Position numbers and translations under genes: made by a program. Positions 9,473 to 19,997 of a DNA stretch of 59,879 nt are shown piece after piece. The stretch covers positions 1-59,879 of the forward strand of contig ONGY01000023.1 of the NCBI GenBank assembly GCA_900317475.1, written 5' to 3'. Numbering within the stretch: the stretch's first letter is position 1; every line of letters starts with the position of its first letter. The DNA is from an uncultured Lachnospiraceae bacterium (GTDB lineage Bacteria; Bacillota; Clostridia; Lachnospirales; Lachnospiraceae). The notes under the pieces were generated by a model that saw only the letters and a list, made by a program, of their open reading frames with translations, searched no databases and was not told the origin of the DNA.

Positions 9473-10387
9473 TTGGGGGAAGTGTTTACGATTTACGACG
9501 ACACCAAGACGGGATCGACTGTTGTCTCGAACCTGTTCATTGATAATTACATGAAGGATGCGAACGACGCGCAGATCAAGATTTACCTGTATCTGCTCCG
9601 TCAGCTCGGCGCCGGCAGGGCTACCAGCATCGCCGATATGGCGGATGAGTTCAATCATACCGAAAAGGATGTCATCCGCTCGCTCCGCTATTGGGAGAAG
9701 AAGGGTCTGCTCTCCATTGACACCGATTCAAAGGGCAATCTCTGCGGTGTCCATGTGCTTGACGCTGCTGAAAACGGGACCGCCCGTCAGGACTCCCGCA
9801 TCATCTCGATCGCTCCCGCTCTCGAGGAGAGAGTGCGCGAGGAAAGAGAAGCCCGGGTTTCCTCCGATCCGGTCTGTGCCGAAAATGCCCGCAGTTCCGG
9901 GAATACCGCAGAGAATCCGTCCTGCAGCGCATCTTCGGAAGAAGACGGCAATGCCGTCCGGTTCTCCGCCGGCAGCAGCCGTGATGCCGTCGATGCAGAG
10001 GCGCTGCGCGCTTTCCGCGAGAATAAAAACCGCAGAGACCTGCTTTTCGTCGTTGAACAGTACGTCGGCAAGCCGCTCTCAGCATCCGAGCTCCGCACGA
10101 TCTGCTTCATTTCCGGGAATCTGAAATTCTCGGATGATCTCATCGACTATCTCGTTCAGTACTGCGTCGACCGCGGCAAGAAGGATTTCCGCTATATCGA
10201 AAAGGTCGCAGTGAACTGGGCTGAGAATGGCATTACAACGCCAAAACAGGCGGCAGCGCAGACGAATTCTGCTCCCCGCGCAGGCGGAAAGAAGGCCGGA
10301 AAAAACGGCACTGCCGGCTCCTTCGGCAGCTTTGAGCAGCGCAGTTACGACTGGAACGAGCTCGAGAAAAAAATTCTCGGCAGCTGA
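9473..10387 (+). CDS. DnaD-domain primosome protein
   Basis: A 304-residue DnaD/DnaB(Bsu)-type protein, a replication-restart or initiation factor that helps load the replicative helicase. The N-terminal winged helix (residues about 15-100) contains FNHTEKDVIRSLRYWEKKGLL. A low-complexity Ser/Ala/Glu linker follows. The C-terminal DnaD domain (about 180-265) contains LRTICFISGNLKFSDDLI and YIEKVAVNWAENGI, matching the YxxxI/WxxxGI hallmark. The start is probably TTG 9473; GTG 9482 is an alternative, and neither has ideal spacing to the G-rich run. It is followed by the DnaC/DnaI-like loader gene, a common Lachnospiraceae pair. Confidence 0.88.
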   Translation: MGEVFTIYDDTKTGSTVVSNLFIDNYMKDANDAQIKIYLYLLRQLGAGRATSIADMADEFNHTEKDVIRSLRYWEKKGLLSIDTDSKGNLCGVHVLDAAENGTARQDSRIISIAPALEERVREEREARVSSDPVCAENARSSGNTAENPSCSASSEEDGNAVRFSAGSSRDAVDAEALRAFRENKNRRDLLFVVEQYVGKPLSASELRTICFISGNLKFSDDLIDYLVQYCVDRGKKDFRYIEKVAVNWAENGITTPKQAAAQTNSAPRAGGKKAGKNGTAGSFGSFEQRSYDWNELEKKILGS

Positions 10388-10446
10388 CGGGTCTTCCCCT
10401 GTTATTCTTTAGGGAAATGCTCCGCTTTCATGAATAAGGAAACTTA

Positions 10447-11421
10447 GTGCGAATGTCATTAACCAGAGAACAATACGACAGCATCATGTTCGAATACTCC
10501 CGCATCCGCCTTTCAAACAGCCGCGAAATGGCAAGAAGACGGGCGGAGGTCCAAAAGAAGATTCCTTCCTACGATGATGCTGCACGCACCATCGTAGGCA
10601 GCGGCGTGGAGTTGCTCCGGAAGTCACTCGGATCCGGCACATCGTTTGACCGGGAGAGCTTCGTCCTCGAAGAGAAGAAGGCTGAGGCGGTGCAGCACAA
10701 ACTCCTCGCAGACAATGGTTTTGACGTTCACTATCTTGATCCCATCTACACCTGCCCGTACTGCCATGACACGGGGTACGTCGGAAATGAGAAATGCCGC
10801 TGCTTCCGCGCGAAGGAGATTACGCTTCTCTATCATCAGTCGCGGATTCAGGAACTCGCAGAGGCTGAAAACTTTGAAACCCTCTCCCGGAAATGGTACA
10901 AGGGAGAGGATCTCACAAATTTCGTCCGGGCCGAGGAGGCTTCGCGCACATTTGTGCGACAATTCGGCAGACTCTATCAAAATCTGTTTTTCTATGGTAA
11001 TGTAGGCACCGGAAAATCTTTCCTGTCCATTTGTATTGCACATGAAATCCTGCAGCAGGGCCATTCTGTGATTTATTTCTCGGCGGCTGAGCTCTTCGGA
11101 AGACTGTCCGCTCTCGCCTTCGACAGAAATCACAGGGAGGATCTCATTCGTCTGCAGAATGACCTTTATACATGCGACCTTCTCATCATCGATGATCTCG
11201 GGACGGAAGGTACAAACAGTTTTGTCGTCTCTCAGCTGTTTGCGCTCATCAATGAGCGGCATCTGAGTTCTCACCCGACGATCATCTCGTCCAACCTGAG
11301 TATGAAGGATTTAAGCTCGGCGTACACCGAACGTATTTCCTCACGCATTCTCAGTTATTACGGTATCTATAAGCTCACCGGAGTCGATATCCGGATACAG
11401 AAGCGGTACGGCAGCAATTGA
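10447..11421 (+). CDS. DnaC/DnaI-like helicase loader ATPase
   Basis: A 324-residue AAA+ protein of the DnaC/DnaI/IstB group that delivers the replicative helicase to DNA. A zinc-finger-like cluster (CPYCHDTGYVGNEKCRC, near residues 102-118) precedes the ATPase. Walker A is GNVGTGKS near 187 and Walker B is LLIIDDLGTE near 245; an SSNLS sensor-type segment and a terminal arginine-rich region follow. GTG 10447 has AAGGA six bases upstream; ATG 10453 is an alternative start. It lies 59 bases after the DnaD gene, so the two are likely one operon. Confidence 0.92.
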   Translation: MRMSLTREQYDSIMFEYSRIRLSNSREMARRRAEVQKKIPSYDDAARTIVGSGVELLRKSLGSGTSFDRESFVLEEKKAEAVQHKLLADNGFDVHYLDPIYTCPYCHDTGYVGNEKCRCFRAKEITLLYHQSRIQELAEAENFETLSRKWYKGEDLTNFVRAEEASRTFVRQFGRLYQNLFFYGNVGTGKSFLSICIAHEILQQGHSVIYFSAAELFGRLSALAFDRNHREDLIRLQNDLYTCDLLIIDDLGTEGTNSFVVSQLFALINERHLSSHPTIISSNLSMKDLSSAYTERISSRILSYYGIYKLTGVDIRIQKRYGSN

Positions 11422-11553
11422 TAACAGCCCGGCAGCATTTTACAGTATGGAAGACCCTGGTCTACGATCAGGACGGCAAGAGCGGGCAATTGTCAGGAGC
11501 TGTTCCCGGGCATGGCCGGTAAGGACCTGTCCCTGAAGGAGGAAACGGAACAA

Positions 11554-12722
11554 ATGGAAACATCCAGAAAAGGTGAAAAGCGCGTTCTCGACAGCATCCC
11601 GGTAGGATCTCTCGGGCTTATTCCGCTTGCGGGCTGCCGTCAGCTCGGCGAAAAAGTCGACCGATACCTCACCAAGTGGCGCATGGAGCGCGAGAGTGAG
11701 CACAAGGACAGTCTTGCTTTTGCAGGATATGAGCGCCCGACATACATCGTGGACTGCGAAGTTCCGGCATGGACCTCTACATCATGGTGGATGTCTGCAA
11801 CTACAGCCAGACCTACAAGCTGTTCGGCGAAGTGAACCACATGTCACCGGATGACCATTATCAGAACCTCAAGCGTGTCATCGCCGCTGTCGGCGGCAAG
11901 GCGCGCCGCATCACCGTCATCATGCCGTTCCTCTATGAGAGCCGTCAGCATAAGCGCTCCACGCGTGAGTCTCTCGACTGCGCTGTCGCTCTTCAGGAGC
12001 TTGTCCGCATGGGCGTCGACAACATTATCACCTTTGACGCACATGATCCGAGAGTCCAGAATGCAATTCCGCTCTCCGGCTTCGAGACGGTCCAGCCGGT
12101 CTATCAGTTCATCAAGGGACTGCTGAAATCCGAGAAGGATCTCACCATTGATTCCGATCACATGATGATCATCAGCCCGGACGAAGGCGGTATGAAGAGA
12201 GCCGTCTATCTCGCCAATGTCCTGGGTCTTGATATCGGTATGTTCTACAAGAGAAGGGACTACACCCGTGTTGTCGACGGCCGCAACCCGATCGTCGCAC
12301 ATGAGTTCCTTGGCTCCGATGTCGAGGGCAAGGACCTGATCATCTACGACGATATGATTTCCTCCGGCGAAAGCTGCCTCGAGGTTGCCCGCGCCCTTAA
12401 GGAGCGCAAGGCCCGCAGAGTTTACATATTCGCGACCTTCGGTCTCTTCACGAATGGACTCTCCGAGTTCGACAAAGCTTATAAGGACGGCGTCATCACA
12501 AAAGTTTTCACGACGAACCTCATCTATCAGACCCCCGGTCTTCTCGAGCGTCCGTGGTACTGGAGCTGCGGCATGAGCAAGTACATCGCATACATCATCG
12601 ACACACTGAACCACGACAGCTCGATCAGCGATCTGCTTGACCCGGTCGACCGCATCCAGAATGCCGTCGCCCGCTACCGCGAGGAGCAGGCCGGCGCAAA
12701 TCAGGAAACGTCAGCGGAATAA
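11554..12722 (+). pseudogene. Frameshifted ribose-phosphate pyrophosphokinase (PRPP synthetase)
   Basis: A long-form PRPP synthetase common in Lachnospiraceae, making PRPP from ribose-5-phosphate and ATP. The first part begins at ATG 11554 with a strong AGGAGG site and reads VGSLGLIPLAGC to YIVDCEVP. At about 11764-11768 the frame changes, and conserved sequence resumes as DLYIMVDVCNYS, open to 12722. About 16-17 codons that homologues carry between these points (an RFGTGEAKG-like stretch) are absent, so this is an out-of-frame deletion. The catalytic KRRDY and PRPP-binding DDMISSGES are intact in the second part. A restart at ATG 11769 has no clear ribosome-binding site and would lack the N-terminal 70 residues. 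It is either a real lesion or an assembly error. Confidence 0.8.
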
Positions 12723-12814
12723 TCTTCCGTACTCAGGGGCGGGAATGCACAGGTGAGCAGCACATTCATCTCATATTCATAGCGGCTGCCCCCGCGAAGG
12801 GGCCTGACAATAGA

Positions 12815-12839
12815 ACTGCTCTGAAGCAGAACCATTTTT
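12815..12839 (+). terminator. Possible weak terminator after the prs-like gene
   Basis: A short stem CTGCT/AGCAG (12816-12829) is followed by AACC and five T residues. The stem is only five pairs; a GCCCC/GGGGC hairpin lies just upstream. Confidence 0.3.
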
Positions 12840-12900
12840 CATCGTTTACACGAGAGTATGAAGGCTGTTCCTAAAACGGACTTTAAGACAGCATATATTT

Positions 12901-15600
12901 TTAGAAAAAATAAAACGGGCTGGAAGAGCTGAAATTAATTTCAGCTCTTCCAGCCCGTTCTCTCAGAACAGAAACTCCGCTGTCTGTGAGGTACACAACG
13001 TAAGAACAGCCGCTGCCGGTGAACTGTTCTTCAGCCGCGGTGCGCTGTACTCGCTCGAGTTTTCCCGTGGCCGGATTCATGAGGACAACGATCGAGTCGT
13101 TGTAGCCGACGATGAGCTCCGCCTCCTGCGCGCCGCCGTACAGTGCAAGAACCGGTTTCTCAACGCTCACATAATACAGCACCGCATCCAGCGAGCATCC
13201 GGTGAGCGTGAAAGCCTCCGAATCCGGAACGGTCTGCTCAATAATCTCGGGAATATCTCCGCCGGATGCAAGGGCGGACGCCGGGTCTTCTCCCACAGCA
13301 CCCTCGAAATCAAAGATTGCTTTGAGGCACGCCGCGATACTGCCGCTGCCGTCATCCGCCGTGCCCGTGATCGCCATGATCTGATTGCTCTCCAGACGTC
13401 CGTATTTCTTCCAGATGTAGCGGCCGCTGTCATCCGTGATAAAGCCGGCGCTTTCATCCGCCAGAGCGACCGCTCTCGACAGATCATCGCAGAAACCGGT
13501 CACACCATAAAGATCGTAGACAAAGAATACGCTGCCGTCCGTCTGCGCTGTCCCGGTGCTGCTTCCCGCCTGTTCCTGCGCGTTTCCCGTGCTGTCCGCA
13601 GTATACGCCTCCCGCGCAGCCTCCGTGTCGATATCCCTTGAACCCTCGAAGAGAACAAATTTCGGCTCAATATACGTGATATTCCTGCCGGAGAAATTGT
13701 GGAAGCTGATATTGCGGACCGTAAGATACATATCGTCATCATCCGTCACGATCGAGGCAGAGCCTGAATCCTCCTCCTTGTTCTGAAGGATTTCATCCGG
13801 TTCCGCGTCGACATAGCTTCCGGAGGCTTCGTCCTTACTCACCCGCGAAAACGTGATCTGGTTTCCTTCAATCGTGCAGCCCGTGACGTAATAGCCGGAA
13901 ACACTGTAGTCCTCGAGTACCTGCAGATCCGGACTTACAATCAGGACCTCGGACATCGGCAGGATCACGCGCCCCGAGGCATCGCGCACGATATCGCTGC
14001 TTCCCACCTTGCCGTATATGAGATCCTCCGAGATGAAGCCGAGAGGGACTAGCCGCACGCCGGAATCCGCCGTAATGCTGCTCTCCCGCATCGTCTGAAA
14101 ATTCATCAGGCGGATCTCCGCAGTCGTCCCGTATTCGTCCATTCCGTCCGCGCCGTACGCAAACATCTGTGCATCGTCTGACACCTGGTAGGCACCGGTC
14201 GCCAGTCCGTCTGCCTCTACTGTCACGGCCGCATTCGTGAGGTTCACATTGTAGATCGTCTCATCGATCAGGATGAGAAGCCGGTTGCTCTTATTGTAAT
14301 AGGTGAGCCGGTCCACCTGAGACTTCAGGAGCTCATACGAGCCGTCGTAAGGGATGAATGCCATCTCCTCGTCCGTCCGGTATTCATTGTTGTACTCATA
14401 GACTGCGACGCCGGTCTGTCCCTCATGCCGTCCGCGGTTCATATATCCGTAGACGATGAAATCGACATTGCCGGTCTCATCGACGTTCAGGATCTTGATG
14501 CCGTACTCCCGATTTGTCTCCCGAAGGTCTGTACTGTCCGCATTTCCGAAGGAGAAGATCGTCGAAATCGTCTCCCGCTCCGGGATACATCCGTAAAGTC
14601 TGCCGGCATTCACGAACGCAAAAGCCGACCCTCCCTGGCTCTCGACCAGGTCCGCATCACCGGTAATGCCGAGACTGATCTGGTTTTCACTCAGACTTCC
14701 ATTGTCCTTCGGCACATAGATCTGATTCATCGTGCGGTCAAAGTCAAGCAGATAGATGCGGTCGGTTCCCTGACGCACGCGGTAATATTCCGTGCATTCG
14801 TAGTACTTGTCCGTTCCCGCGTCGCTGCATGTGAGGATATAGTTCATCCGGAACATGCAGTCTGTTCCGGAGATATCGCGGATTTCCGTCACCGGCGTCA
14901 AAACTTCACTAACCGCAAGGTCTCCGTACATGGCGAGAACCGTCGTGCTGTTAATCGTCACATGGGAATAGTCATTGTTGTCAAGGGACTGGTCTGTCTC
15001 CAGACACTGATCGAGAATGTCCCGTTTCTTTGCAATCGCATCGTCGTGGAACTGCTGTACGAAAACAAGCTCTTCGTCAATAACCGACCGGTCGTCCGCA
15101 GCCGTTTCAGCAATGCGGGTATAATAGCGGATCGTATCATCCGACGTCGTCGTGACGAGGAGGATGAACATATATTCTGTTCCGTCTTCGATCAGATTCT
15201 GCAGCTGCAGCGAGGCTTCGATGTTTCCGTCGCTGTCCCGGTTCCAGTCCGCTTCATCTATGGAATTGTTTTCGATGAGCCTGCCGCCGTCCAATGTGCG
15301 TACTTCAAAAGACAGGCCGGTAATATCCGCTCCGCAGCTCTCCACTGCGAAGCTTACCGTCCTGTCTTCGTCAATCGGTGTTATGCAGGTTCTGTAATGG
15401 CTGATGTCCCGGGCAGAAGCATTGCCGTGCAGCTCGTTCACCCGGGCCGTACCCTCCTCCATGATGACTACGGGGAATGTCGCCTCGTCCATGTCCGCTG
15501 TGACATCCGTGCTCTCATGATTCATGAGCGACTCGAAAAGAAAGACTGCAAGAACGAACACTGCCGCAGCGTACACCAGCCTGAGAATGGCATTACGCAT
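12901..15600 (-). CDS. Unknown membrane-anchored extracellular protein linked to the V-ATPase operon
   Basis: An 899-residue protein of unknown function. One N-terminal membrane segment (residues about 8-25) and no cleavage motif suggest a cytoplasmic start and a large outside domain. The middle (about 280-600) has repeated strand-like stretches (RLYGCIPERE, LIYGKVGSSD, TIYNVNL), suggesting a beta-propeller. The last 120 residues resemble a C39-like papain fold (GCSLDAVLYYVSVEKPVLAL, AELIVGYND, NPATGK), but the position where a catalytic His would be expected is Glu, so it is probably not a protease. Its start overlaps ntpD by eight bases, so it is the last cistron of the V-ATPase operon. Similar proteins sit beside this operon in other Lachnospiraceae. 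Domain assignments are inferred. Confidence 0.85.
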   Translation of the reverse strand: MRNAILRLVYAAAVFVLAVFLFESLMNHESTDVTADMDEATFPVVIMEEGTARVNELHGNASARDISHYRTCITPIDEDRTVSFAVESCGADITGLSFEVRTLDGGRLIENNSIDEADWNRDSDGNIEASLQLQNLIEDGTEYMFILLVTTTSDDTIRYYTRIAETAADDRSVIDEELVFVQQFHDDAIAKKRDILDQCLETDQSLDNNDYSHVTINSTTVLAMYGDLAVSEVLTPVTEIRDISGTDCMFRMNYILTCSDAGTDKYYECTEYYRVRQGTDRIYLLDFDRTMNQIYVPKDNGSLSENQISLGITGDADLVESQGGSAFAFVNAGRLYGCIPERETISTIFSFGNADSTDLRETNREYGIKILNVDETGNVDFIVYGYMNRGRHEGQTGVAVYEYNNEYRTDEEMAFIPYDGSYELLKSQVDRLTYYNKSNRLLILIDETIYNVNLTNAAVTVEADGLATGAYQVSDDAQMFAYGADGMDEYGTTAEIRLMNFQTMRESSITADSGVRLVPLGFISEDLIYGKVGSSDIVRDASGRVILPMSEVLIVSPDLQVLEDYSVSGYYVTGCTIEGNQITFSRVSKDEASGSYVDAEPDEILQNKEEDSGSASIVTDDDDMYLTVRNISFHNFSGRNITYIEPKFVLFEGSRDIDTEAAREAYTADSTGNAQEQAGSSTGTAQTDGSVFFVYDLYGVTGFCDDLSRAVALADESAGFITDDSGRYIWKKYGRLESNQIMAITGTADDGSGSIAACLKAIFDFEGAVGEDPASALASGGDIPEIIEQTVPDSEAFTLTGCSLDAVLYYVSVEKPVLALYGGAQEAELIVGYNDSIVVLMNPATGKLERVQRTAAEEQFTGSGCSYVVYLTDSGVSVLRERAGRAEINFSSSSPFYFF
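12904..12959 (-). terminator. Terminator embedded in the end of the preceding coding region
   Basis: A perfect 46-bp palindrome (12914-12959, 23 bases per arm, no spacer) is followed on the minus strand by TTTTATTTTTTC and then the TAA stop of the 899-residue protein. Hairpin and T-tract encode that protein's last 18 or so residues. Confidence 0.85.
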
Positions 15601-16297
15601 ACTGTCCTGCTGCTTTCTCTGCTTCCTCTGCTCTCTCTTCTGCCTTTTCCGTGTAATGATGCGCGTCCTCGAGCATCATGTCCTTGACCTTCATGAGTCT
15701 TGTCTGGGAACTTCTCTCCGCCTCATCCAGCTTCATGGTGATATAGCGAATGTTCGTCTCCATATCCGGGATCATGACGTGCTCGAGCGCATTGACTCTG
15801 CGGCGCGTCTTCTCGATTTCCGCTGCCAGCAGCTGGCAGGTTTTCTCACTTCCTGCAAGCTCAAGCATATCCGGCAGCAGCTCCGAGAGGGAATGAACCG
15901 CATCATCAAGATCGCTCGACGTAAACGCGAAGCCGTACGAGTAAATATCGTTCGGGTCCGACGTTCTCGTCTTGTACGTATAAATCGGGACGTTGACACT
16001 CATAATATTTTTCGTGCCCGTCTCGAGCGTGACTTCCTGTTTCGGCGTCATGAAGGCGACACGGACCGCCTCGTCCGACATTCCGGAACTCGCAAGCGCG
16101 AAATTCTTGTTTGCTTCCCGGATGCCCTTTTCAACCTTCTCGCGGAGCGCCTTGTTTTTGCGCACCTCAATCAGGAACTGACGCATCAGTTCATCACGTT
16201 TATCCTTTAAAAGCTTGTGTCCCCGGCGGGCAGTCGTCAGCTTTTTCTTGAGCCGCGTAAGCTCCATCCGGGTGGGGTTGACCTGTGTAGATGCCAC
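15593..16297 (-). CDS. ntpD: V-type ATPase subunit D
   Basis: A 234-residue central-stalk rotor subunit D, which couples ATP hydrolysis in A3B3 to rotation of the K ring. The N-terminal coiled coil begins VNPTRMELTRLKKKL, followed by ARRGHKLLKDKRDELMRQF, the family hallmark. The C-terminal helix contains RRRVNALEHVMIPDMETNI. The start appears to be GTG 16297 with AAAGGT upstream. It lies 95 bases after ntpB and its stop overlaps the downstream 899-residue gene by eight bases. Confidence 0.96.
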   Translation of the reverse strand: MASTQVNPTRMELTRLKKKLTTARRGHKLLKDKRDELMRQFLIEVRKNKALREKVEKGIREANKNFALASSGMSDEAVRVAFMTPKQEVTLETGTKNIMSVNVPIYTYKTRTSDPNDIYSYGFAFTSSDLDDAVHSLSELLPDMLELAGSEKTCQLLAAEIEKTRRRVNALEHVMIPDMETNIRYITMKLDEAERSSQTRLMKVKDMMLEDAHHYTEKAEERAEEAEKAAGQYA

Positions 16298-16392
16298 GAC
16301 AAATCGACCTTTCTTCTATCATGCGCACGTAAGCAGGGACAGGTTTGAAATCCCGCTCTTTGGAAGCCGCGTTCTGTGCCCTGCCGCCTCTA

Positions 16393-17775
16393 TTAATCTT
16401 CTTCGTATGGCTTGTAATACTTGTCCAGATACTCGTCCTTGATACGCTTCAGCTCGGTTCTCGGAAGAATGCCGAGAAGCTTCCAGCCAATGTTCAGCGT
16501 CTCCTCGATGCTGCGGTCCGTGGTGTATCCCTGCGAGACGAATTCTTCCTCGAACTTGTCCGCGAACTTCGCATACTTCTTGTCGACATCCGTCAGAGCC
16601 GCTTCGCCGAGGACAACCATGAGTTCCTTGTTCTCCTTGCCTCGCGCATAGGCCGCGAACAGCTGGTTCAGAACATCGGCGTGATCCTCACGGGTCTTGC
16701 CCTTGCCGATACCTTTATCCTTCAGTCGGGACAGGGAAGGCAGAACGTCGATCGGAGGCTCGATGCCTTTGCGGTACAGATCACGGGACAGAATAATCTG
16801 GCCCTCGGTGATGTATCCGGTAAGGTCAGGGATCGGGTGCGTCTTGTCGTCTTCCGGCATGGTCAGAATCGGGATCAGGGTAATGGAGCCCTTTTTGCCC
16901 TTCTGACGGCCTGCGCGCTCGTAAATGCTCGCAAGGTCTGTGTACATGTAGCCGGGATATCCGCGGCGGCCCGGAACTTCCTTGCGGGCTGCGGAAATCT
17001 CACGAAGAGCATCCGCGTAGTTCGTGATGTCCGTCATGATGACAAGCACGTGCATGTCCTTCTCGAATGCGAGATATTCCGCGCAGGTGAGCGCCATACG
17101 CGGTGTAGCGATACGCTCGACGGCCGGATCATTTGCGAGGTTGACGAAAAGAACGGTACGGTCAATAGCGCCGGTCTCGCGGAAGGACTGAATGAAGTCA
17201 TTCGATTCCTCGAAGGTGATACCCATAGCCGCGAAAACAACTGCAAACGGTTCCTCTGAGCCGATAACCTTTGCCTGACGGGCGATCTGCGCTGCCAGTC
17301 TTGCATGCGGAAGGCCGGACGCAGAGAAGATCGGAAGCTTCTGGCCACGTACCAAGGTGTTAAGACCGTCGATTGCCGAGATACCGGTCTGAATGAATTC
17401 CTGCGGATAAGCACGCGCCGCCGGGTTCATCGGAAGGCCGTTGATGTCGCGCCTCTCCTCCGGGATGATTTCCGGTCCGTCATCGATCGGTTCGCCGAGT
17501 CCGTTGAAGACACGGGACAGCATATCTTCCGATACGCCGAGCTCCATGCTCTTGCCGAGGAAACGCACCTTGCTGCTCTCCAGGTTCAGACCTGCCGCAT
17601 TCTCATACAGCTGGACCAGAGCGTTCCCGCCGTCGATTTCAAGAACTTTGCAGCGGCGCTTCTCGCCGCTTGCAAGCTCGATCTCGCCGAGTTCGTCGTA
17701 TGCGACGTTTTCAACCCCTCTGACCATCATCAGAGGGCCGGCGACTTCTTCTATTGTTCTATATTCCTTCGGCAT
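16393..17775 (-). CDS. ntpB: V-type ATPase subunit B
   Basis: The non-catalytic B subunit (460 aa) of the V1 hexamer. Family features are [20 protein letters not shown] at the start, [24 protein letters not shown] sequence (here [18 protein letters not shown]), [19 protein letters not shown] in place of a Walker A, and [19 protein letters not shown]. The start codon shares one base with the ntpA stop (TGATG) and has AGGAGGAG upstream, so the two are translationally coupled. Confidence 0.98.
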   Translation of the reverse strand: MPKEYRTIEEVAGPLMMVRGVENVAYDELGEIELASGEKRRCKVLEIDGGNALVQLYENAAGLNLESSKVRFLGKSMELGVSEDMLSRVFNGLGEPIDDGPEIIPEERRDINGLPMNPAARAYPQEFIQTGISAIDGLNTLVRGQKLPIFSASGLPHARLAAQIARQAKVIGSEEPFAVVFAAMGITFEESNDFIQSFRETGAIDRTVLFVNLANDPAVERIATPRMALTCAEYLAFEKDMHVLVIMTDITNYADALREISAARKEVPGRRGYPGYMYTDLASIYERAGRQKGKKGSITLIPILTMPEDDKTHPIPDLTGYITEGQIILSRDLYRKGIEPPIDVLPSLSRLKDKGIGKGKTREDHADVLNQLFAAYARGKENKELMVVLGEAALTDVDKKYAKFADKFEEEFVSQGYTTDRSIEETLNIGWKLLGILPRTELKRIKDEYLDKYYKPYEED

Positions 17776-19553
17776 CAGAACTCCTCCTCATTACTCGAAG
17801 CGGCCTCATCCACTTCCTTCGTGATCTCTGTCTCGATCCGGCCGTACTCGCTCTCGACGTCTTTCTCTTCGATATACTTATAACGGCCGATCTGTTCGCG
17901 GACAGGAAGTGCGACGAGCTTTGTGATATCCGCTCCCTTCATAAGTGCACTGCTGCAGGCATCATGAAGATCAAGAATAAGACCCATCATGTGATACTGC
18001 TTGTTCAGGGATGTGTAGGTATCGGTTTCATGGAATGCGTTCTGGTGCAGATAGTCCTCACGGATGGACCGTGCGGTCTCCATCTTCAGACGGTCCGGTG
18101 CGGACAGGGCGTCTTCACCGACCAGCTGAACCATTTCCTTCAGCTCGGATTCATCATGAAGAATGCGCATGACCTGCGCGCGCTTCTTCATCCAGTCTTT
18201 GCCGGCGTGTTCATCGAACCAGTCCGCCAGGGAATCCTGATACAGTGAATAGGAGGTCAGCCAGTTGATTGCCGGGAAGTGACGCTCATAGGCGAGCTGT
18301 GCATCGAGGCTCCAGAAGACCTTGACAATACGGAGGGTAGCCTGTGTGACAGGCTCGGAAAGGTCGCCGCCTGCAGGGGATACAGCGCCGACTACGGAAA
18401 GGGCGCCTTCTCTCTTCTCGCTGCCGAGCGTGATGACACGGCCGGCGCGCTCGTAGAACTGAGCGAGTCTCGATCCGAGGTAAGCCGGATAGCCTTCCTC
18501 ACCGGGCATTTCCTCAAGCCGTCCGGACATCTCTCGCAGAGCCTCAGCCCAGCGGGATGTGGAGTCTGCCATCAGAGCGACTGAATAGCCCATGTCGCGG
18601 AAATACTCTGCAATGGTGATGCCGGTGTAAATGGAAGCCTCACGGGCTGCAACCGGCATATCCGATGTGTTTGCAATAAGAACTGTACGCTCCATCAGGG
18701 AGTAGCCGGTCTTGGGATCCTTCAGTTCCGGGAACTCGTTCAGAACATCCGTCATCTCATTGCCGCGCTCGCCGCAGCCGATATAGACGACGATATCCGC
18801 ATCAGCCCACTTTGCGAGCTGGTGCTGGACAACGGTCTTGCCGGAGCCGAACGGTCCGGGGACTGCTGCCGTGCCGCCCTTTGCGATCGGGAACAGTGTA
18901 TCAATGACACGCTGACCGGTTACAAGAGGCATCTGCGGCGGAAGCTTGCGGACATACGGGCGGCCCTTACGGACAGGCCACTTCTGAATCATCGTGATCT
19001 CCGCATCTGTCCCGTCTTCCTTTGTCAGAACGGCAATCGTATCCGTAACCTTGAAATCGCCCTCCGCGATGGACTTCACCGTGCCCTTCACTTCCGGCGG
19101 AACCATGATCTTGTGAGTGACGATGTGGGTTTCCTGCACCGTTCCGAGGACATCGCCTGCGGATACCTTGTCGCCCGCCTTCGCGGCCGGAACGAAATGC
19201 CAGACCTTGTCTCTCTTCAGGGAAGGAACCTGAACGCCTCTCTGCAGAAGGTTGCTGCCGGTGACCTTCATGATGTCGTCCAGAGGTCTTTGAATACCAT
19301 CGTAGATACTGCTGATAAGACCCGGGCCGAGCTCGACGCTCATGGGCATTCCGGTGCTGACAACCGGAGCACCCGGTGCAAGGCCGCCGGTCTCTTCGTA
19401 AACCTGAATCGAAGCCTCATCGCCGTGCAGCTCGATGATTTCACCGATCAGGTTTTTCTCGCCCACGCGAACGACATCGGACATGTTCGCGTCACGCATA
19501 CCGGACGCAACGACAAGCGGTCCGGCAACTTTTTTGATAATACCTGTGCTCAT
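17775..19553 (-). CDS. ntpA: V-type ATPase catalytic subunit A
   Basis: The catalytic A subunit (592 aa). Walker A GPFGSGKT lies near residue 234, preceded by the long insertion typical of V/A-type A subunits (about 115-200). Other hallmarks are [40 protein letters not shown] and the [20 protein letters not shown] segment. ATG 19553 has AAAGGAA upstream. It follows ntpG by about 115 bases and overlaps ntpB by one base. Confidence 0.98.
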   Translation of the reverse strand: MSTGIIKKVAGPLVVASGMRDANMSDVVRVGEKNLIGEIIELHGDEASIQVYEETGGLAPGAPVVSTGMPMSVELGPGLISSIYDGIQRPLDDIMKVTGSNLLQRGVQVPSLKRDKVWHFVPAAKAGDKVSAGDVLGTVQETHIVTHKIMVPPEVKGTVKSIAEGDFKVTDTIAVLTKEDGTDAEITMIQKWPVRKGRPYVRKLPPQMPLVTGQRVIDTLFPIAKGGTAAVPGPFGSGKTVVQHQLAKWADADIVVYIGCGERGNEMTDVLNEFPELKDPKTGYSLMERTVLIANTSDMPVAAREASIYTGITIAEYFRDMGYSVALMADSTSRWAEALREMSGRLEEMPGEEGYPAYLGSRLAQFYERAGRVITLGSEKREGALSVVGAVSPAGGDLSEPVTQATLRIVKVFWSLDAQLAYERHFPAINWLTSYSLYQDSLADWFDEHAGKDWMKKRAQVMRILHDESELKEMVQLVGEDALSAPDRLKMETARSIREDYLHQNAFHETDTYTSLNKQYHMMGLILDLHDACSSALMKGADITKLVALPVREQIGRYKYIEEKDVESEYGRIETEITKEVDEAASSNEEEF

Positions 19554-19667
19554 TGGTGTAGTTCCTTTCCTGTTCTTTGCAGGGCTCTTCTCCGGGGCAG
19601 CGGAGCCGCGTCAAAACCAGTTTCTCCGCTCTTCTCCGCACAAACTCCGGCTCCGTAAAGCGCTGCG

Positions 19668-19997
19668 TCAATTATCATTTCCGAAGATGATATCGGAGCC
19701 GACTGCCTGCTCCACGGACTTCTTCACGGCTGCAAGTCCTTCGCCTGTGTTTCCGGAAATGCCCGGAATCAGGATCACTGCCGGTGTCGGAAGCGTACGG
19801 TAGTGCTCAATAGCCTCGGGAATCTTCGCTGCAAGCGCCTCCGTGACGTAGATGACGGTGTAATCCGATTCCGCCAGTCTCTTCAGCGTTTTTGCTGCGT
19901 CTTCCGCACTCACATCATCCATGCGGAAAGTATCCAGTCCCAGAGCGCTGAATCCGTATATGCTGTCCCAGTCGCCCATCACCGCAATTTTAGACAT
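19668..19997 (-). CDS. ntpG: V-type ATPase subunit F
   Basis: A 109-residue stalk subunit F, called NtpG in Enterococcus hirae, which binds subunit D in the rotor. It opens MSKIAVMGDWDSIYGFSALG and contains VIYVTEALAAKI and PAVILIPGISGNTGEGLAAV, the Rossmann-like F family pattern. Its start lies eight bases inside the end of ntpC, indicating coupled translation. Confidence 0.94.
   Translation of the reverse strand: MSKIAVMGDWDSIYGFSALGLDTFRMDDVSAEDAAKTLKRLAESDYTVIYVTEALAAKIPEAIEHYRTLPTPAVILIPGISGNTGEGLAAVKKSVEQAVGSDIIFGNDN

Noticed and set aside
11764..11768. Programmed ribosomal frameshift in the prs-like gene
   Set aside because: No slippery heptamer or stimulatory structure is visible, and conserved codons are missing, which a frameshift could not restore.
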